Shown: piece after piece, positions 16,187 to 24,337 of the stretch | Numbering within the stretch: position 1 is the stretch's first letter | How the letters are laid out: each line of letters begins with the position of its first letter | Source: a virus | Length of the DNA stretch: 37,249 nt | IMG/VR virus record: IMGVR_UViG_3300047551_000492 | Coordinates: 1-37,249 of that record | Reading direction: 5' to 3' (one strand) | The notes under the pieces: model-generated | Database searches by the model: none | What the model was told of the DNA's origin: nothing | Seen by the model: the letters and a program-made list of their open reading frames with translations, nothing else | Made by a program: the position numbers and the translations under genes

Positions 16187-19100
16187 TGTTTCAAAATGAA
16201 GATTTAAAGCAATACTTAGAAACTGCGCCAACCATAAAGAATCAATCTTTTGTGATTGCAGAATGGAATATGAATGTTCCTGACAATATATTAAAAATTG
16301 GCAATTATCGATATAGACCTACATCAAGTAGTACTGATAAATATAAAATAGTTCCAAATACCTTTGATATAAATGATTCTGGAAATTTTTATACTGGTGC
16401 TACAGATTCAGATATATCAGTTAATGGAGGCATTGATCCAGAAGACAACGAACAGCCTTGGTTTTTATTAGCACAAAACAAAAAAAATAAAATGTTATAC
16501 TCTCTTGAAGATTGTTTTAAAAAGTTTAGACCAAGATCTGGAATAAATAAGGCTGCATATTTTGCAGGGAAAAAATTACATCATTCAAATATAAATATGT
16601 CAAATAGGCCTAGATACTATATGGCAGATAAAAACGATAATTTTAAATATTGGACATCATTTAGGAATGATGCTGGAGATGTTAGAGGAATAGCAAATAA
16701 AATTTTAAATGGTCAATACTATATAGAAGATGCATCTCCATTTGTAGTTTATTCTAATCCAGTGCCTGCCAACAGAATTGTGATTAAAATGCAGACAAAC
16801 GTTGGCTCTATAGACCTTGGACCATTTTCTAACTCAAGCGGATCTTTTAAAGATCCTCTTTATGGAGAAGAAAATCAAACAACCCCAGTTAAATGGAAAG
16901 TTCAGGTATTAAAAAATAATAATTGGATTGATGTGGTGTCGTTTAATAGTGGAAGCAGAAGGGCAGATGGGTCATCTATAATAAAAAGCGATGGATATGT
17001 AGAGTTAGGGTATGGGCTTAAGGTTCCAGACAAATATAAGGACGTATTTGTTCGTGCAGAAGAATATACAGATGAATCCTTTTTGCCAGAAAAATCTATT
17101 AACGGTTACGCATATTTAATCAAGCAAGATGAAGAAGATATTGGAGAATATCATATTTGGTTTAATGATGATTGGGAAATTTTTACACCAACTTACGGAT
17201 GGTATCTTGGAGAAGAAACAGTAAATAGATTAACTAATTTAGTTACAGACTTTACTAATCCCAAATCATTTGTATCAACCTTAGATGGAAATAATATTTA
17301 TCGTGAGTTTGACTATGTTTCTGGAATTAGAATTGTTGTTGATACAATGAATAAACAAAACTCTACATTTGATTTAATAGAATTATCTCCTAGATTAAGT
17401 GCTGACATAACAAATTCTGTAACCTCTTTTAATATATCAAAAACTGCGTCTGACTTAGGTGCCAACGGGCTTCCAGTAAGCCAACTCTTAGCGTCTACTG
17501 GAACATTAGACATATTTGACCATGATGATTCCTTTAATGAAAATAATACATTAAGCATTATTAAAAACTTTTTATCAAACAACATTCAAATAAAATTTTA
17601 TGATGTAATTATAAACGTTAATGGATTTGATTATTTTGTTCCAATAAAGACTATGTATTCTGAAGGGTTTCCAAAATATTCGCATGAAAGTAAAAAAATT
17701 TCTCTTACATTAAGAGACTTATATTTTTATTTAGAATCTATTGCTGCTCCAGAAATGTTAGTGGCAAATGTTTCATTAAGTTATGCCGTATCACTATTAT
17801 TAGATTCTGTGGGATTTTCTAACTATTCTTTTAAAAGAGTCGCTGGAGAAAAAGAACTTATAATACCTTTCTTTTACATCCCTCCTGATAAAACGATAGT
17901 TGAGATATTATCAGACTTGGCAATTTCAAGTCAAACAGCAATGTTTTTTGATGAGTATAATAACTTTATAATGATGAGTAAAAACTACATGCTTCCTTCT
18001 AATAATGAAAGAAGTGTAGATATTACGCTGTATGGATCAGATGATTTTATAGATAGCGGAGTTGTTGAAAATAAAAATAAAAATGAAAAACTTTCTAATA
18101 TTATAGAGTTGGTTTCAGAAGACAAAAATGTATATAACGACGGTGTAATTAATTACAGCACCAGATACATACAAAGATCCTATGGAAGTATTAAACAGGC
18201 ATCAATGATTGATAATGAGGTTGCAGCAAAAAATTGGATATATAAGCCAGTTTTGCTATGGGAAATTACTGGAGAGCAAAACATTAGGTCAATTAATAAT
18301 GAAGTATCTAGTCAATCTTCTTATAGTTTATCTGCAATACCACTTAATTCTAATTTAACGTCAGAAGTTCCAAGGGTAGTTAATAATACCTTAATAAATA
18401 ATGTTATTGATCTTGGCGAAGCAGTATACTGGTTAGGAAGACACAACGGATATTTCTATGCTAACGGAGAAATAATAAAGTTTGATGCAGTTCAGTACAA
18501 TATTCCTGGAGCAGAAAAAATAATACAAACAACATCCTCTAATGGATCATTATCGTTTACTACACAAAATGTTGGAGCGATTGGAAATGTATGGATAAGC
18601 AGTAACCAAGAATATCAAGACTATATGTCTAAATTAACATTTAATGGAAAAATTTATCCAACTGGATTAGTTAGAATATATTCTGAGCCTAAATATGAAG
18701 AAATAAACGGAATAACTGTTCTTAAAAATGGTGATGTGTCTAGCCATGGTCGTGGTCAGTTTGGTACACCAATTGTTTCTCATAGTGCTGGATTAAACTC
18801 TTATTGGTCTAACAATGCCTATATCAGAGGAATGAATATGGTCAGCAAACATCTTTTTGGATTAGGCGATGAAGATATTTTAAATAATGATGCAATTGCT
18901 GAAAAGTCTTTAGGGACAACAGTTGCTGCAGGAGTAAACAATACACGGGCAATAGAAAATACAAGAACTGGAGTTATAAAAAACTTTTTGTCATATTCTT
19001 ATATAAATGAATCTGAAAATAATACCAATAAATCTACTCAGGCAGGGTCAGTGCAATCCTCTGCACTTGTAATGAATGGACCATCTTTTAGCACTACAGA

Positions 19101-20583
19101 GTCACCGTTAGAGTTTATATCTTATCAGTATAAGGCATTAGATAACAGATATAAGCATTTTGGAACACGAATGAGAATTATCGGCAAGATAGAAATTAGT
19201 GAAACTAAAGAACAAACTCCTGTTAATGCAATTCCATATTATGTTTTACCTGGCATACAGCCAAACCAACAATTGAATATATCTGGAGGCTCTGGCGGAA
19301 TAGCAGTTATGCTAAACCCATCAACAAATGTAGGTTACTATTTTGAAATTGTTGCTTTAACAGAAAAAGATGTCAGTGATTATTCTTCTGATGCAAATAA
19401 TATTCATAATATACTATTTTATAAAATTTATTCTGATTCAACAGGAAAGGCAATACCTATTAAATTATGGGGAGGCTTAAGCAATATAATTGTAGATGAT
19501 GGCAAGTTTACTGGACAGGCAAGAATGATAGGCGAAGAAAATCCAACTGTTTATGATCTTGCGGTTGAGTATGAAGATATAGGATCATTCAGAAGATTTT
19601 ATTTATATTTAAATAATAACTTGATAAAGGTTGTTGATGATTCTTCTCCTTTGCCAATACATAACAACATAGCCTTATTTGTTAGAGGTGGATCAAAGTG
19701 TATGTTTGAGAATGTTTATGCCCTTGCAAATAATTACAGCCAGAATACATCTTTTGCTCTTGCCACACCAGTTTCTGCAGCATTTGGAGATGAGCATATA
19801 ACTGCAATCGAATCATTCAGAAAGTATGCAATGTCTGGAATGATACAGTCAACTTATTTATCTGGTATTAGTCCAGCACAACCACCTTCGTTTAATATTT
19901 TCTTTGATGAGTTTGGAACTATTATGAGAGAGGCAGCATATCTAAAAGTGAAATATGATAAAGCATATCCAGCATTGTATGCAAAATTGTCGCCCACTTT
20001 TAATAGAATTAAGGGATATGTAGTTTCTGGCTTTAAGGCTGGTTCTTATGGAGCAGAGTTTTTAATATTTAATGCTACAGATACAGCAATTAATTTGGAT
20101 GAAACTAGTGGAAATTATTTAAGAATACAGGGAATTACATTTACTCAAGAGTCAAGTAATCAGTTGTCAATAGATTCTTATTTTGCTAAAAATACTAACT
20201 TTTCAGATCCAGTGATTGGCAAAGATAATCTAATTATATCTCCTACTAGAGCAGCAATCGATTATAATAAAATAAAAACAAGCAGAATGCTATATGGTAA
20301 AAAAGAGTTTACTTTAGATCCAGTATATATACAATCTAATGATGACGCCAATGATCTCATGGCTTGGCTAACACAAAAAATATTAAAGCCTAGAAAAAAT
20401 ATTGGTGTAAAAATATTTAGCAATCCAACTATTCAATTAGGTGATATAGTTAATATTTCATATAAGAATGAAATTAATCAGGATATGGTATCACCACTAA
20501 CTAGCAAGTTTGTTGTTTATCATATAGACTATAATAAGGATAGTACAGGGCCAGAAATGGCTCTTTACTTAAGTGAGGTATAA
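16186..20583 (+). CDS. Large tail-tip hub / adhesin-like minor tail protein
   Basis: The 1465-residue protein starts inside the previous stop. Residues about 150-280 look like a galactose-binding (discoidin-like) beta sandwich (SPFVVYSNPVPANRIVIKM, then WKVQVLKNNNWIDVVSF). Residues about 390-640 resemble the hub part of tail-associated proteins: strands and an IVEILSDLAISSQTAMFFDEYN segment typical of baseplate hub domains. Residues about 975-1180 form a LamG/concanavalin-like domain (FGTRMRIIGKIEIS, GGIAVMLNPSTNVGYYFEIV, RRFYLYLNNNLIKVVDD). The C-terminal 150 residues return to hub-like strands. The protein probably closes the tube end and carries carbohydrate-binding modules for host recognition. 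No peptidase or glycosidase motif was identified. Domain names come from sequence pattern only. Confidence 0.7.
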   Translation: MFQNEDLKQYLETAPTIKNQSFVIAEWNMNVPDNILKIGNYRYRPTSSSTDKYKIVPNTFDINDSGNFYTGATDSDISVNGGIDPEDNEQPWFLLAQNKKNKMLYSLEDCFKKFRPRSGINKAAYFAGKKLHHSNINMSNRPRYYMADKNDNFKYWTSFRNDAGDVRGIANKILNGQYYIEDASPFVVYSNPVPANRIVIKMQTNVGSIDLGPFSNSSGSFKDPLYGEENQTTPVKWKVQVLKNNNWIDVVSFNSGSRRADGSSIIKSDGYVELGYGLKVPDKYKDVFVRAEEYTDESFLPEKSINGYAYLIKQDEEDIGEYHIWFNDDWEIFTPTYGWYLGEETVNRLTNLVTDFTNPKSFVSTLDGNNIYREFDYVSGIRIVVDTMNKQNSTFDLIELSPRLSADITNSVTSFNISKTASDLGANGLPVSQLLASTGTLDIFDHDDSFNENNTLSIIKNFLSNNIQIKFYDVIINVNGFDYFVPIKTMYSEGFPKYSHESKKISLTLRDLYFYLESIAAPEMLVANVSLSYAVSLLLDSVGFSNYSFKRVAGEKELIIPFFYIPPDKTIVEILSDLAISSQTAMFFDEYNNFIMMSKNYMLPSNNERSVDITLYGSDDFIDSGVVENKNKNEKLSNIIELVSEDKNVYNDGVINYSTRYIQRSYGSIKQASMIDNEVAAKNWIYKPVLLWEITGEQNIRSINNEVSSQSSYSLSAIPLNSNLTSEVPRVVNNTLINNVIDLGEAVYWLGRHNGYFYANGEIIKFDAVQYNIPGAEKIIQTTSSNGSLSFTTQNVGAIGNVWISSNQEYQDYMSKLTFNGKIYPTGLVRIYSEPKYEEINGITVLKNGDVSSHGRGQFGTPIVSHSAGLNSYWSNNAYIRGMNMVSKHLFGLGDEDILNNDAIAEKSLGTTVAAGVNNTRAIENTRTGVIKNFLSYSYINESENNTNKSTQAGSVQSSALVMNGPSFSTTESPLEFISYQYKALDNRYKHFGTRMRIIGKIEISETKEQTPVNAIPYYVLPGIQPNQQLNISGGSGGIAVMLNPSTNVGYYFEIVALTEKDVSDYSSDANNIHNILFYKIYSDSTGKAIPIKLWGGLSNIIVDDGKFTGQARMIGEENPTVYDLAVEYEDIGSFRRFYLYLNNNLIKVVDDSSPLPIHNNIALFVRGGSKCMFENVYALANNYSQNTSFALATPVSAAFGDEHITAIESFRKYAMSGMIQSTYLSGISPAQPPSFNIFFDEFGTIMREAAYLKVKYDKAYPALYAKLSPTFNRIKGYVVSGFKAGSYGAEFLIFNATDTAINLDETSGNYLRIQGITFTQESSNQLSIDSYFAKNTNFSDPVIGKDNLIISPTRAAIDYNKIKTSRMLYGKKEFTLDPVYIQSNDDANDLMAWLTQKILKPRKNIGVKIFSNPTIQLGDIVNISYKNEINQDMVSPLTSKFVVYHIDYNKDSTGPEMALYLSEV

Positions 20584-20584
20584 A

Positions 20585-21082
20585 ATGGCCACCATTGGAA
20601 GTACTCCAGAATTACCCGAAGTAACTACATCGGAAAATGAATCAGATATAAAAATAGCAGCGCCTGATATTATTTTATTTGATGACGAAACAGTTCCAGT
20701 AGAAATAATGACAGATTTAATTTTTGAAAATATAGGTGGTCAAGAACTAATAAATATTGTAAGATCAGATACCATCAATGGACAAAATGTAATTTATCAA
20801 CCAATTAAAAATTTAACGAATCTATACTTACAGTATAATCCTCAAAATATATTGGGACTTCAAGATACGGACAGCAATTATTTTAAAAAATTTCCCATTA
20901 ATTTTGCAACAAGAATCCCAGAATATGGTACTGGTCCAGACGGGTCTATCGTTTATATAGAAGAAGAAACTGGCAATCTAATAGTTAATGTTATAAACTT
21001 AGCAAGAGATGAGCAGGTTGAAATATCTATAATTTCCGATGGTATAGTATTAGATGATACAATATATGAGGTGACAGAATGA
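20585..21082 (+). CDS. Tail tip / baseplate-associated protein, function unknown
   Basis: The chosen ATG at 20585 has GAGG (20575-20578) at proper spacing. An in-frame GTG at 20573 would overlap the upstream gene by 11 nt and add four residues. The 165-residue product is very acidic, with an extended N-terminus (about 35 residues, Glu/Asp/Pro-rich) followed by beta strands. It contains no motif I recognise. It sits in a run of tail-tip genes with overlapping or adjacent starts, so a structural role in the tail tip is likely. Confidence 0.65.
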   Translation: MATIGSTPELPEVTTSENESDIKIAAPDIILFDDETVPVEIMTDLIFENIGGQELINIVRSDTINGQNVIYQPIKNLTNLYLQYNPQNILGLQDTDSNYFKKFPINFATRIPEYGTGPDGSIVYIEEETGNLIVNVINLARDEQVEISIISDGIVLDDTIYEVTE

Positions 21083-22230
21083 TAACTCAAACAGGAAAAG
21101 GTATTTTAGCCAAGTATCTTATTGGCCAGGCGCCCTCGTATGCGTCTTATATTGCTATAGGCTGTGGGGCAAAGCCACTATCAACCAACCAAGCATTTGG
21201 AGATTATTCATCCAAACAATCATTAGATTTTGAAATGTTTAGGGTTCCTATCACCTCAAGGGGATATGTCAATGAAAATGGAATTAATAAGATTGTTTTA
21301 ACTGCAGAATTGCCAACAGACGAAAGATATGAAATATCTGAGGTAGGAGTATACTCTGCTGGAGCAAACCCATCTGCTGGAGCATACGATAGTAGGTCTT
21401 TGTTTGCCTTTACTGTAAACGAAAATTGGGAATACCATAGATTAAATGGTGGTGCTGGAGAATTAGTTGTTAAATATACTCCGCTAGACGATTCTGATGA
21501 TGATAATGTTATTAATGATTTTAATCAAACAATTGGAAATACTCAGTTTGTTGCAAAAGTATTTCAAACAAATTCTGACAATAGATTATTTACCAACACA
21601 AATCGTCTTTTAAGATATGAACGTGCTAGGTTTTACAACAATATAGTTATGATGAGAGGTGATGTTTCTGATTTAACAGTTGTTGACGATCACTTATCAA
21701 TAGGCCCTACATCGGACCATATTCATTTACTAGGTACATCTTTAGACTTTAATAAAAATTCACCAACAGACGAAATAAAGTTAGCCTTTAGTATTATTAA
21801 TAGAGAGCCTTCGTCGTCTATTTTGCCAGACGAAGTAAGAATTTTAGTTGAGTTTGCAGAAGATGATGTTGTTGGAACAGGAGAATGGGCCAGGTTTGAA
21901 GTTATTATGTCTGCAGAAGATTATGATTTTGCCAATAATAGATATTATGTAATAACTAAAAAACTACAAGAGTTATACAAAAGCATAGGCTTTACATGGA
22001 ATAATGTTAATATTGTAAAAATATTTACAACTGTTATTAAAAATAACTCTATTTCAAATAATTTTTATATAGGGCTAGATGCTATAAGATTTGAAAATGT
22101 TTCAACAATAAATCCAATTTACGGAATGTCTGGTTACACAGTATTAAAAAATAATAATGCTGAAACTATTGTAAAGCAAGCAAATACTAGCAACTACATT
22201 GAATTTAGATTTGCCATGGATGTACAATAA
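21079..22230 (+). CDS. Baseplate / tail-fibre-like protein
   Basis: The 383-residue protein overlaps the previous stop (ATGA). The N-terminal 120 residues (ITQTGKGILAKYLIGQAPSY, then YIAIGCGAKPLS and RYEISEVGVYSAG) resemble the attachment domains of phage tail-fibre and baseplate proteins, which have an 'aIGtG ... i.EvGly' pattern. The rest is beta-rich, with a jelly-roll-like stretch around residues 185-350 (RARFYNNIVMMRGDVSDL, ARFEVIMSAEDYDF). It probably forms part of the peripheral tail tip. Exact role unknown. Confidence 0.6.
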   Translation: MITQTGKGILAKYLIGQAPSYASYIAIGCGAKPLSTNQAFGDYSSKQSLDFEMFRVPITSRGYVNENGINKIVLTAELPTDERYEISEVGVYSAGANPSAGAYDSRSLFAFTVNENWEYHRLNGGAGELVVKYTPLDDSDDDNVINDFNQTIGNTQFVAKVFQTNSDNRLFTNTNRLLRYERARFYNNIVMMRGDVSDLTVVDDHLSIGPTSDHIHLLGTSLDFNKNSPTDEIKLAFSIINREPSSSILPDEVRILVEFAEDDVVGTGEWARFEVIMSAEDYDFANNRYYVITKKLQELYKSIGFTWNNVNIVKIFTTVIKNNSISNNFYIGLDAIRFENVSTINPIYGMSGYTVLKNNNAETIVKQANTSNYIEFRFAMDVQ

Positions 22231-22670
22231 TGCCAACCCCAGATCGTGGAATAAAAAAGGTTATTATTCCAAAGTCAAAACTACCAGGATTTTTTGGAGA
22301 GAACAGAAAATATATTTTAAGATATAGATTTATATCAGAAGATAAAAATAGAACATCGCATTGGTCTCCCGTATATAAAATTATTGCAGAAGACACTCCA
22401 GAAGAAATATTAAATAGTTTAATTATCGACACATCAAATAAGGTTATCAACCTAGCCTGGCAACCTCAGTCAAATATATCAGAATATCACATATATGTAA
22501 AATGGAATAATGGTGGTTGGCAATATTATGCTAAAACCTCACAAACAAATTATTCTATAGTTTATGGATCAGATAAAACCTATGTACATGTTGCAGTTCA
22601 AGTACCTACTATTCCATTAGAAAAATTTAATGATGCAGAACTATTTCAAAATGAGGGTAGTCTGGTATAA
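22230..22670 (+). CDS. Fibronectin type III-like tail tip protein
   Basis: The 146-residue protein starts in the previous stop (TAATG). Residues about 65-135 form an Fn3-like beta pattern: INLAWQPQSNISEYHIYVKW, then GGWQYYAKTSQTNYSIV and a final YVHVAVQVPT strand. Fn3 modules are common on phage tails and are thought to bind surface sugars weakly. The last codons and stop (GTA TAA) overlap the promoter of the next gene. Confidence 0.6.
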   Translation: MPTPDRGIKKVIIPKSKLPGFFGENRKYILRYRFISEDKNRTSHWSPVYKIIAEDTPEEILNSLIIDTSNKVINLAWQPQSNISEYHIYVKWNNGGWQYYAKTSQTNYSIVYGSDKTYVHVAVQVPTIPLEKFNDAELFQNEGSLV

Positions 22671-22671
22671 T
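22663..22671 (+). promoter_or_regulatory. Extended -10 promoter (TGgTATAAT) overlapping a stop codon
   Basis: TATAAT (22666-22671) with TG one base upstream overlaps the TAA stop of the Fn3-like gene. A start near 22677-22678 leaves a very short leader that just contains or cuts into AGGAGG (22677-22682) before ATG 22687. There is no clear -35. Confidence 0.5.
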
Positions 22672-22686
22672 TAGACAGGAGGAATT

Positions 22687-23127
22687 ATGGCAAAAATACC
22701 AGTACCAGAACAAGGACAACCTATTGATGTTTCTTATATTAATGCAATAGTTACAGCAATAAATGAATTATCAGAACAGGTGTCTCCAGCACTATACAAA
22801 TATGTAACGATTGATATTCCCAGACAGCCACAACAATCCTTAAAGATATCAGAAACCAGAATTATCGGAGGGTATGTTGATGTTTTTAAAGGTATTCAAA
22901 GTGTCGGGGGACAAAAAGATTTTTTCTATCAATTTAAACCTGAGTTTAAATACCCGCCAATGGTTGTAGCAACACCAGTTAATATTAATGGAACGGAGGC
23001 TGGTAAAACTGTTACTGTTGTTTTGCAAGAGCCTAAAACATCAAGAGTTGACGGTACAGTTATCTTTAATTCAGCAGGAGATGTTTCAATCGGTGTTAAC
23101 TTACTTATCATCGGTGTACCAAATTAA
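22687..23127 (+). CDS. Tail tip / receptor-binding-like small protein
   Basis: The 146-residue protein starts with a helix typical of trimeric fibre heads (DVSYINAIVTAINELSEQVS, residues 14-33) and continues as a beta sandwich (EFKYPPMVVATPVNINGTEA, then VSIGVNLLIIGVPN at the end). The helix-then-sandwich layout, with a KYPPMVVATP strand, resembles C-terminal tips of phage fibres. AGGAGG is well placed, and the gene has its own extended -10 promoter. It is the last clear structural gene in the tail region. Confidence 0.6.
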   Translation: MAKIPVPEQGQPIDVSYINAIVTAINELSEQVSPALYKYVTIDIPRQPQQSLKISETRIIGGYVDVFKGIQSVGGQKDFFYQFKPEFKYPPMVVATPVNINGTEAGKTVTVVLQEPKTSRVDGTVIFNSAGDVSIGVNLLIIGVPN

Positions 23128-23318
23128 TGATCAAATGCAAAAAATGTTTAAGGAAAATGATTATAGATAGAGTTTATAACTCTATTTCTCATTTAGAAAT
23201 ATACTGTTTAATGTGTGGGTCAAGAAGATTTTTTCACCCACCATCTGATTCTGAGGAAGGTAGATGGCTACTAAAAAAGGAAATAGAACGAGCGAAGAAT
23301 ACAATCTCGCCCCTATAA
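23127..23318 (+). CDS. Small zinc-ribbon protein
   Basis: The 63-residue protein starts in the previous stop (TAATG). Four cysteines in two pairs, C4-x2-C7 and C27-x2-C30, form a probable treble-clef or ribbon zinc site. The C-terminus is a charged helix. Such small proteins in phages may act in transcription or translation control; no role can be assigned. Its 3' end overlaps the next gene by 55 nt, and its coding region contains a near-perfect inverted repeat (23167-23185). Confidence 0.65.
   Translation: MIKCKKCLRKMIIDRVYNSISHLEIYCLMCGSRRFFHPPSDSEEGRWLLKKEIERAKNTISPL
23167..23185 (+). repeat. Inverted repeat (8-bp arms, 3-nt spacer)
   Basis: ATAGAGTT at 23167-23174 is followed by TAT and then AACTCTAT at 23178-23185. 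A G-T and an A-T pair could extend the stem to 10 bp. It lies at the boundary between the tail and replication modules, inside the zinc-ribbon gene. It could be an operator or weak hairpin; base composition alone could also explain it. Confidence 0.5.
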
Positions 23319-23806
23319 TTCCTGGCAATAAAAAGGTTTGGTTTTTAAATAAAGACCTTGTTAGAATTGTGCATTATAACAGATCTAATGGCATTATGTC
23401 AATATATAATATTAATAAAGATCAATTAGAAAGTTGTTTAATAAGTGATTTTAAAAATAAAAGAGAAAGAGCATACACTGTTGGAGAAACTGCTGATCTT
23501 GTTAATAGACATAAAAAGTATATGCCTTCATTAATGAAGCGTGGAATTATTCCATTTCCAACAGGATCACAAAAAGGTGGGGCAAGGGGATGGCAAGTAA
23601 GATCATATTACTCTGAGTCGCAAGTAAAAGAGATTCGTGATATACTGGCTACTTATCACATTGGTAGACCAAGAAAAGATAATTTAATAACAAATGATAT
23701 TACTCCTACTAAGGCTGAGTTGACACGCCGAATGGGAGATGGTATACTGACATATACGAAGACTGAGGACGGTAGATTTATACCAATTTGGTCAGAATCA
23801 ATATAA
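23264..23806 (+). CDS. MerR-like helix-turn-helix DNA-binding protein
   Basis: The 180-residue protein overlaps the previous gene by 55 nt, but GGAAGG just upstream supports this ATG. Residues about 70-130 form a MerR-like winged helix: AYTVGETADLVNRHKKYMPS then a turn and QVRSYYSESQVKEIRDIL. A basic tail (GRPRK) follows. An N-terminal domain (about 24-66) precedes it. This type of protein is frequent in actinobacterial phages at the head of replication genes. It may be a regulator or a DNA-binding replication factor; no effector domain is visible. The near-consensus promoter of the next operon lies in its 3' end. Confidence 0.6.
   Translation: MATKKGNRTSEEYNLAPIIPGNKKVWFLNKDLVRIVHYNRSNGIMSIYNINKDQLESCLISDFKNKRERAYTVGETADLVNRHKKYMPSLMKRGIIPFPTGSQKGGARGWQVRSYYSESQVKEIRDILATYHIGRPRKDNLITNDITPTKAELTRRMGDGILTYTKTEDGRFIPIWSESI
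23720..23748 (+). promoter_or_regulatory. Full consensus promoter (TTGACA-17-TATACT) for the replication genes
   Basis: TTGACA (23720-23725), a 17-nt spacer and TATACT (23743-23748), with TG one base upstream of the -10, give nearly all sigma70 elements. Transcription would begin near 23755 inside the MerR-like gene and serve the small gene at 23821 and onward to the helicase. The 12 bp at 23717-23728 recur at the promoter near 36948. Confidence 0.7.
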
Positions 23807-23820
23807 CAGAAGGGTATGAA

Positions 23821-24027
23821 ATGGAAGAAACAAAAGTATCAGTAACGCTTGGCTATACGCTAAACCTTGGAAATTTTCAGTCGCTTAGACTAGATCTAGG
23901 CGTTGTAGATTCAAAGCGTGATGGAGAAAATACAGATCAAGCGTTTGAACGTGTGTATCAGTTTGTTGAAGATAAACTAACAGCAAAAATAGCAGAAGCG
24001 AAAGTTGAACTAGCAGAAAGCGAATAA
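23821..24027 (+). CDS. Small acidic protein of unknown function
   Basis: The chosen ATG at 23821 follows GAAGGG; an in-frame start at 23788 would overlap the previous gene. The 68-residue product pairs a beta-rich N-terminal half (TKVSVTLGYTLNLGNFQSLR) with a C-terminal acidic helix (QAFERVYQFVEDKLTAKIAE). It is the first gene after a strong promoter in the replication cluster, so an early role is possible. I do not recognise the family. Confidence 0.6.
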   Translation: MEETKVSVTLGYTLNLGNFQSLRLDLGVVDSKRDGENTDQAFERVYQFVEDKLTAKIAEAKVELAESE

Positions 24028-24028
24028 T

Positions 24029-24337
24029 ATGACCGACAAACAGAAGCGATTGGCTCTGTTGAGTAGGTTTGATAAACATTATAAGTTTAAACTAGAACAG
24101 AAGCCACAATACAATAAGTGGATTGAGCAGTGGTCTGCTGATGCACTTATAGAGTCATATGGCTTGGATCAGTGCTACGAGTTGTTAGAATATTATTTTG
24201 AGGTTACTGAAAATCCGACATGGAATCATTTTGCATATATAGCACATGATATACTTGAAAGAATACAGGAACAAGAAAAAGATTTAAAAGATAGATACGA
24301 GCGTAGACAGAGGGCAAAGGAATGGCTAAGTGAATAA
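24029..24337 (+). CDS. Small helical protein before the helicase; possible loader
   Basis: The 102-residue protein is almost entirely helical, with many Glu, Lys, Tyr and Trp (ALIESYGLDQCYELLEYYFE, then NPTWNHFAYIAHDILERI). It ends in a charged helix. Its stop overlaps the helicase start by 8 nt. Small helical proteins next to DnaB-type helicases in phages are often helicase loaders or replication accessory proteins, but no motif confirms this here. Confidence 0.6.
   Translation: MTDKQKRLALLSRFDKHYKFKLEQKPQYNKWIEQWSADALIESYGLDQCYELLEYYFEVTENPTWNHFAYIAHDILERIQEQEKDLKDRYERRQRAKEWLSE

Noticed and set aside
16186-23127. Endolysin or peptidase domain in the tail tip genes
   Set aside because: I looked for catalytic motifs of lysozyme, NlpC/P60 and M23 families and saw none; the proteins read as beta-rich structural modules.
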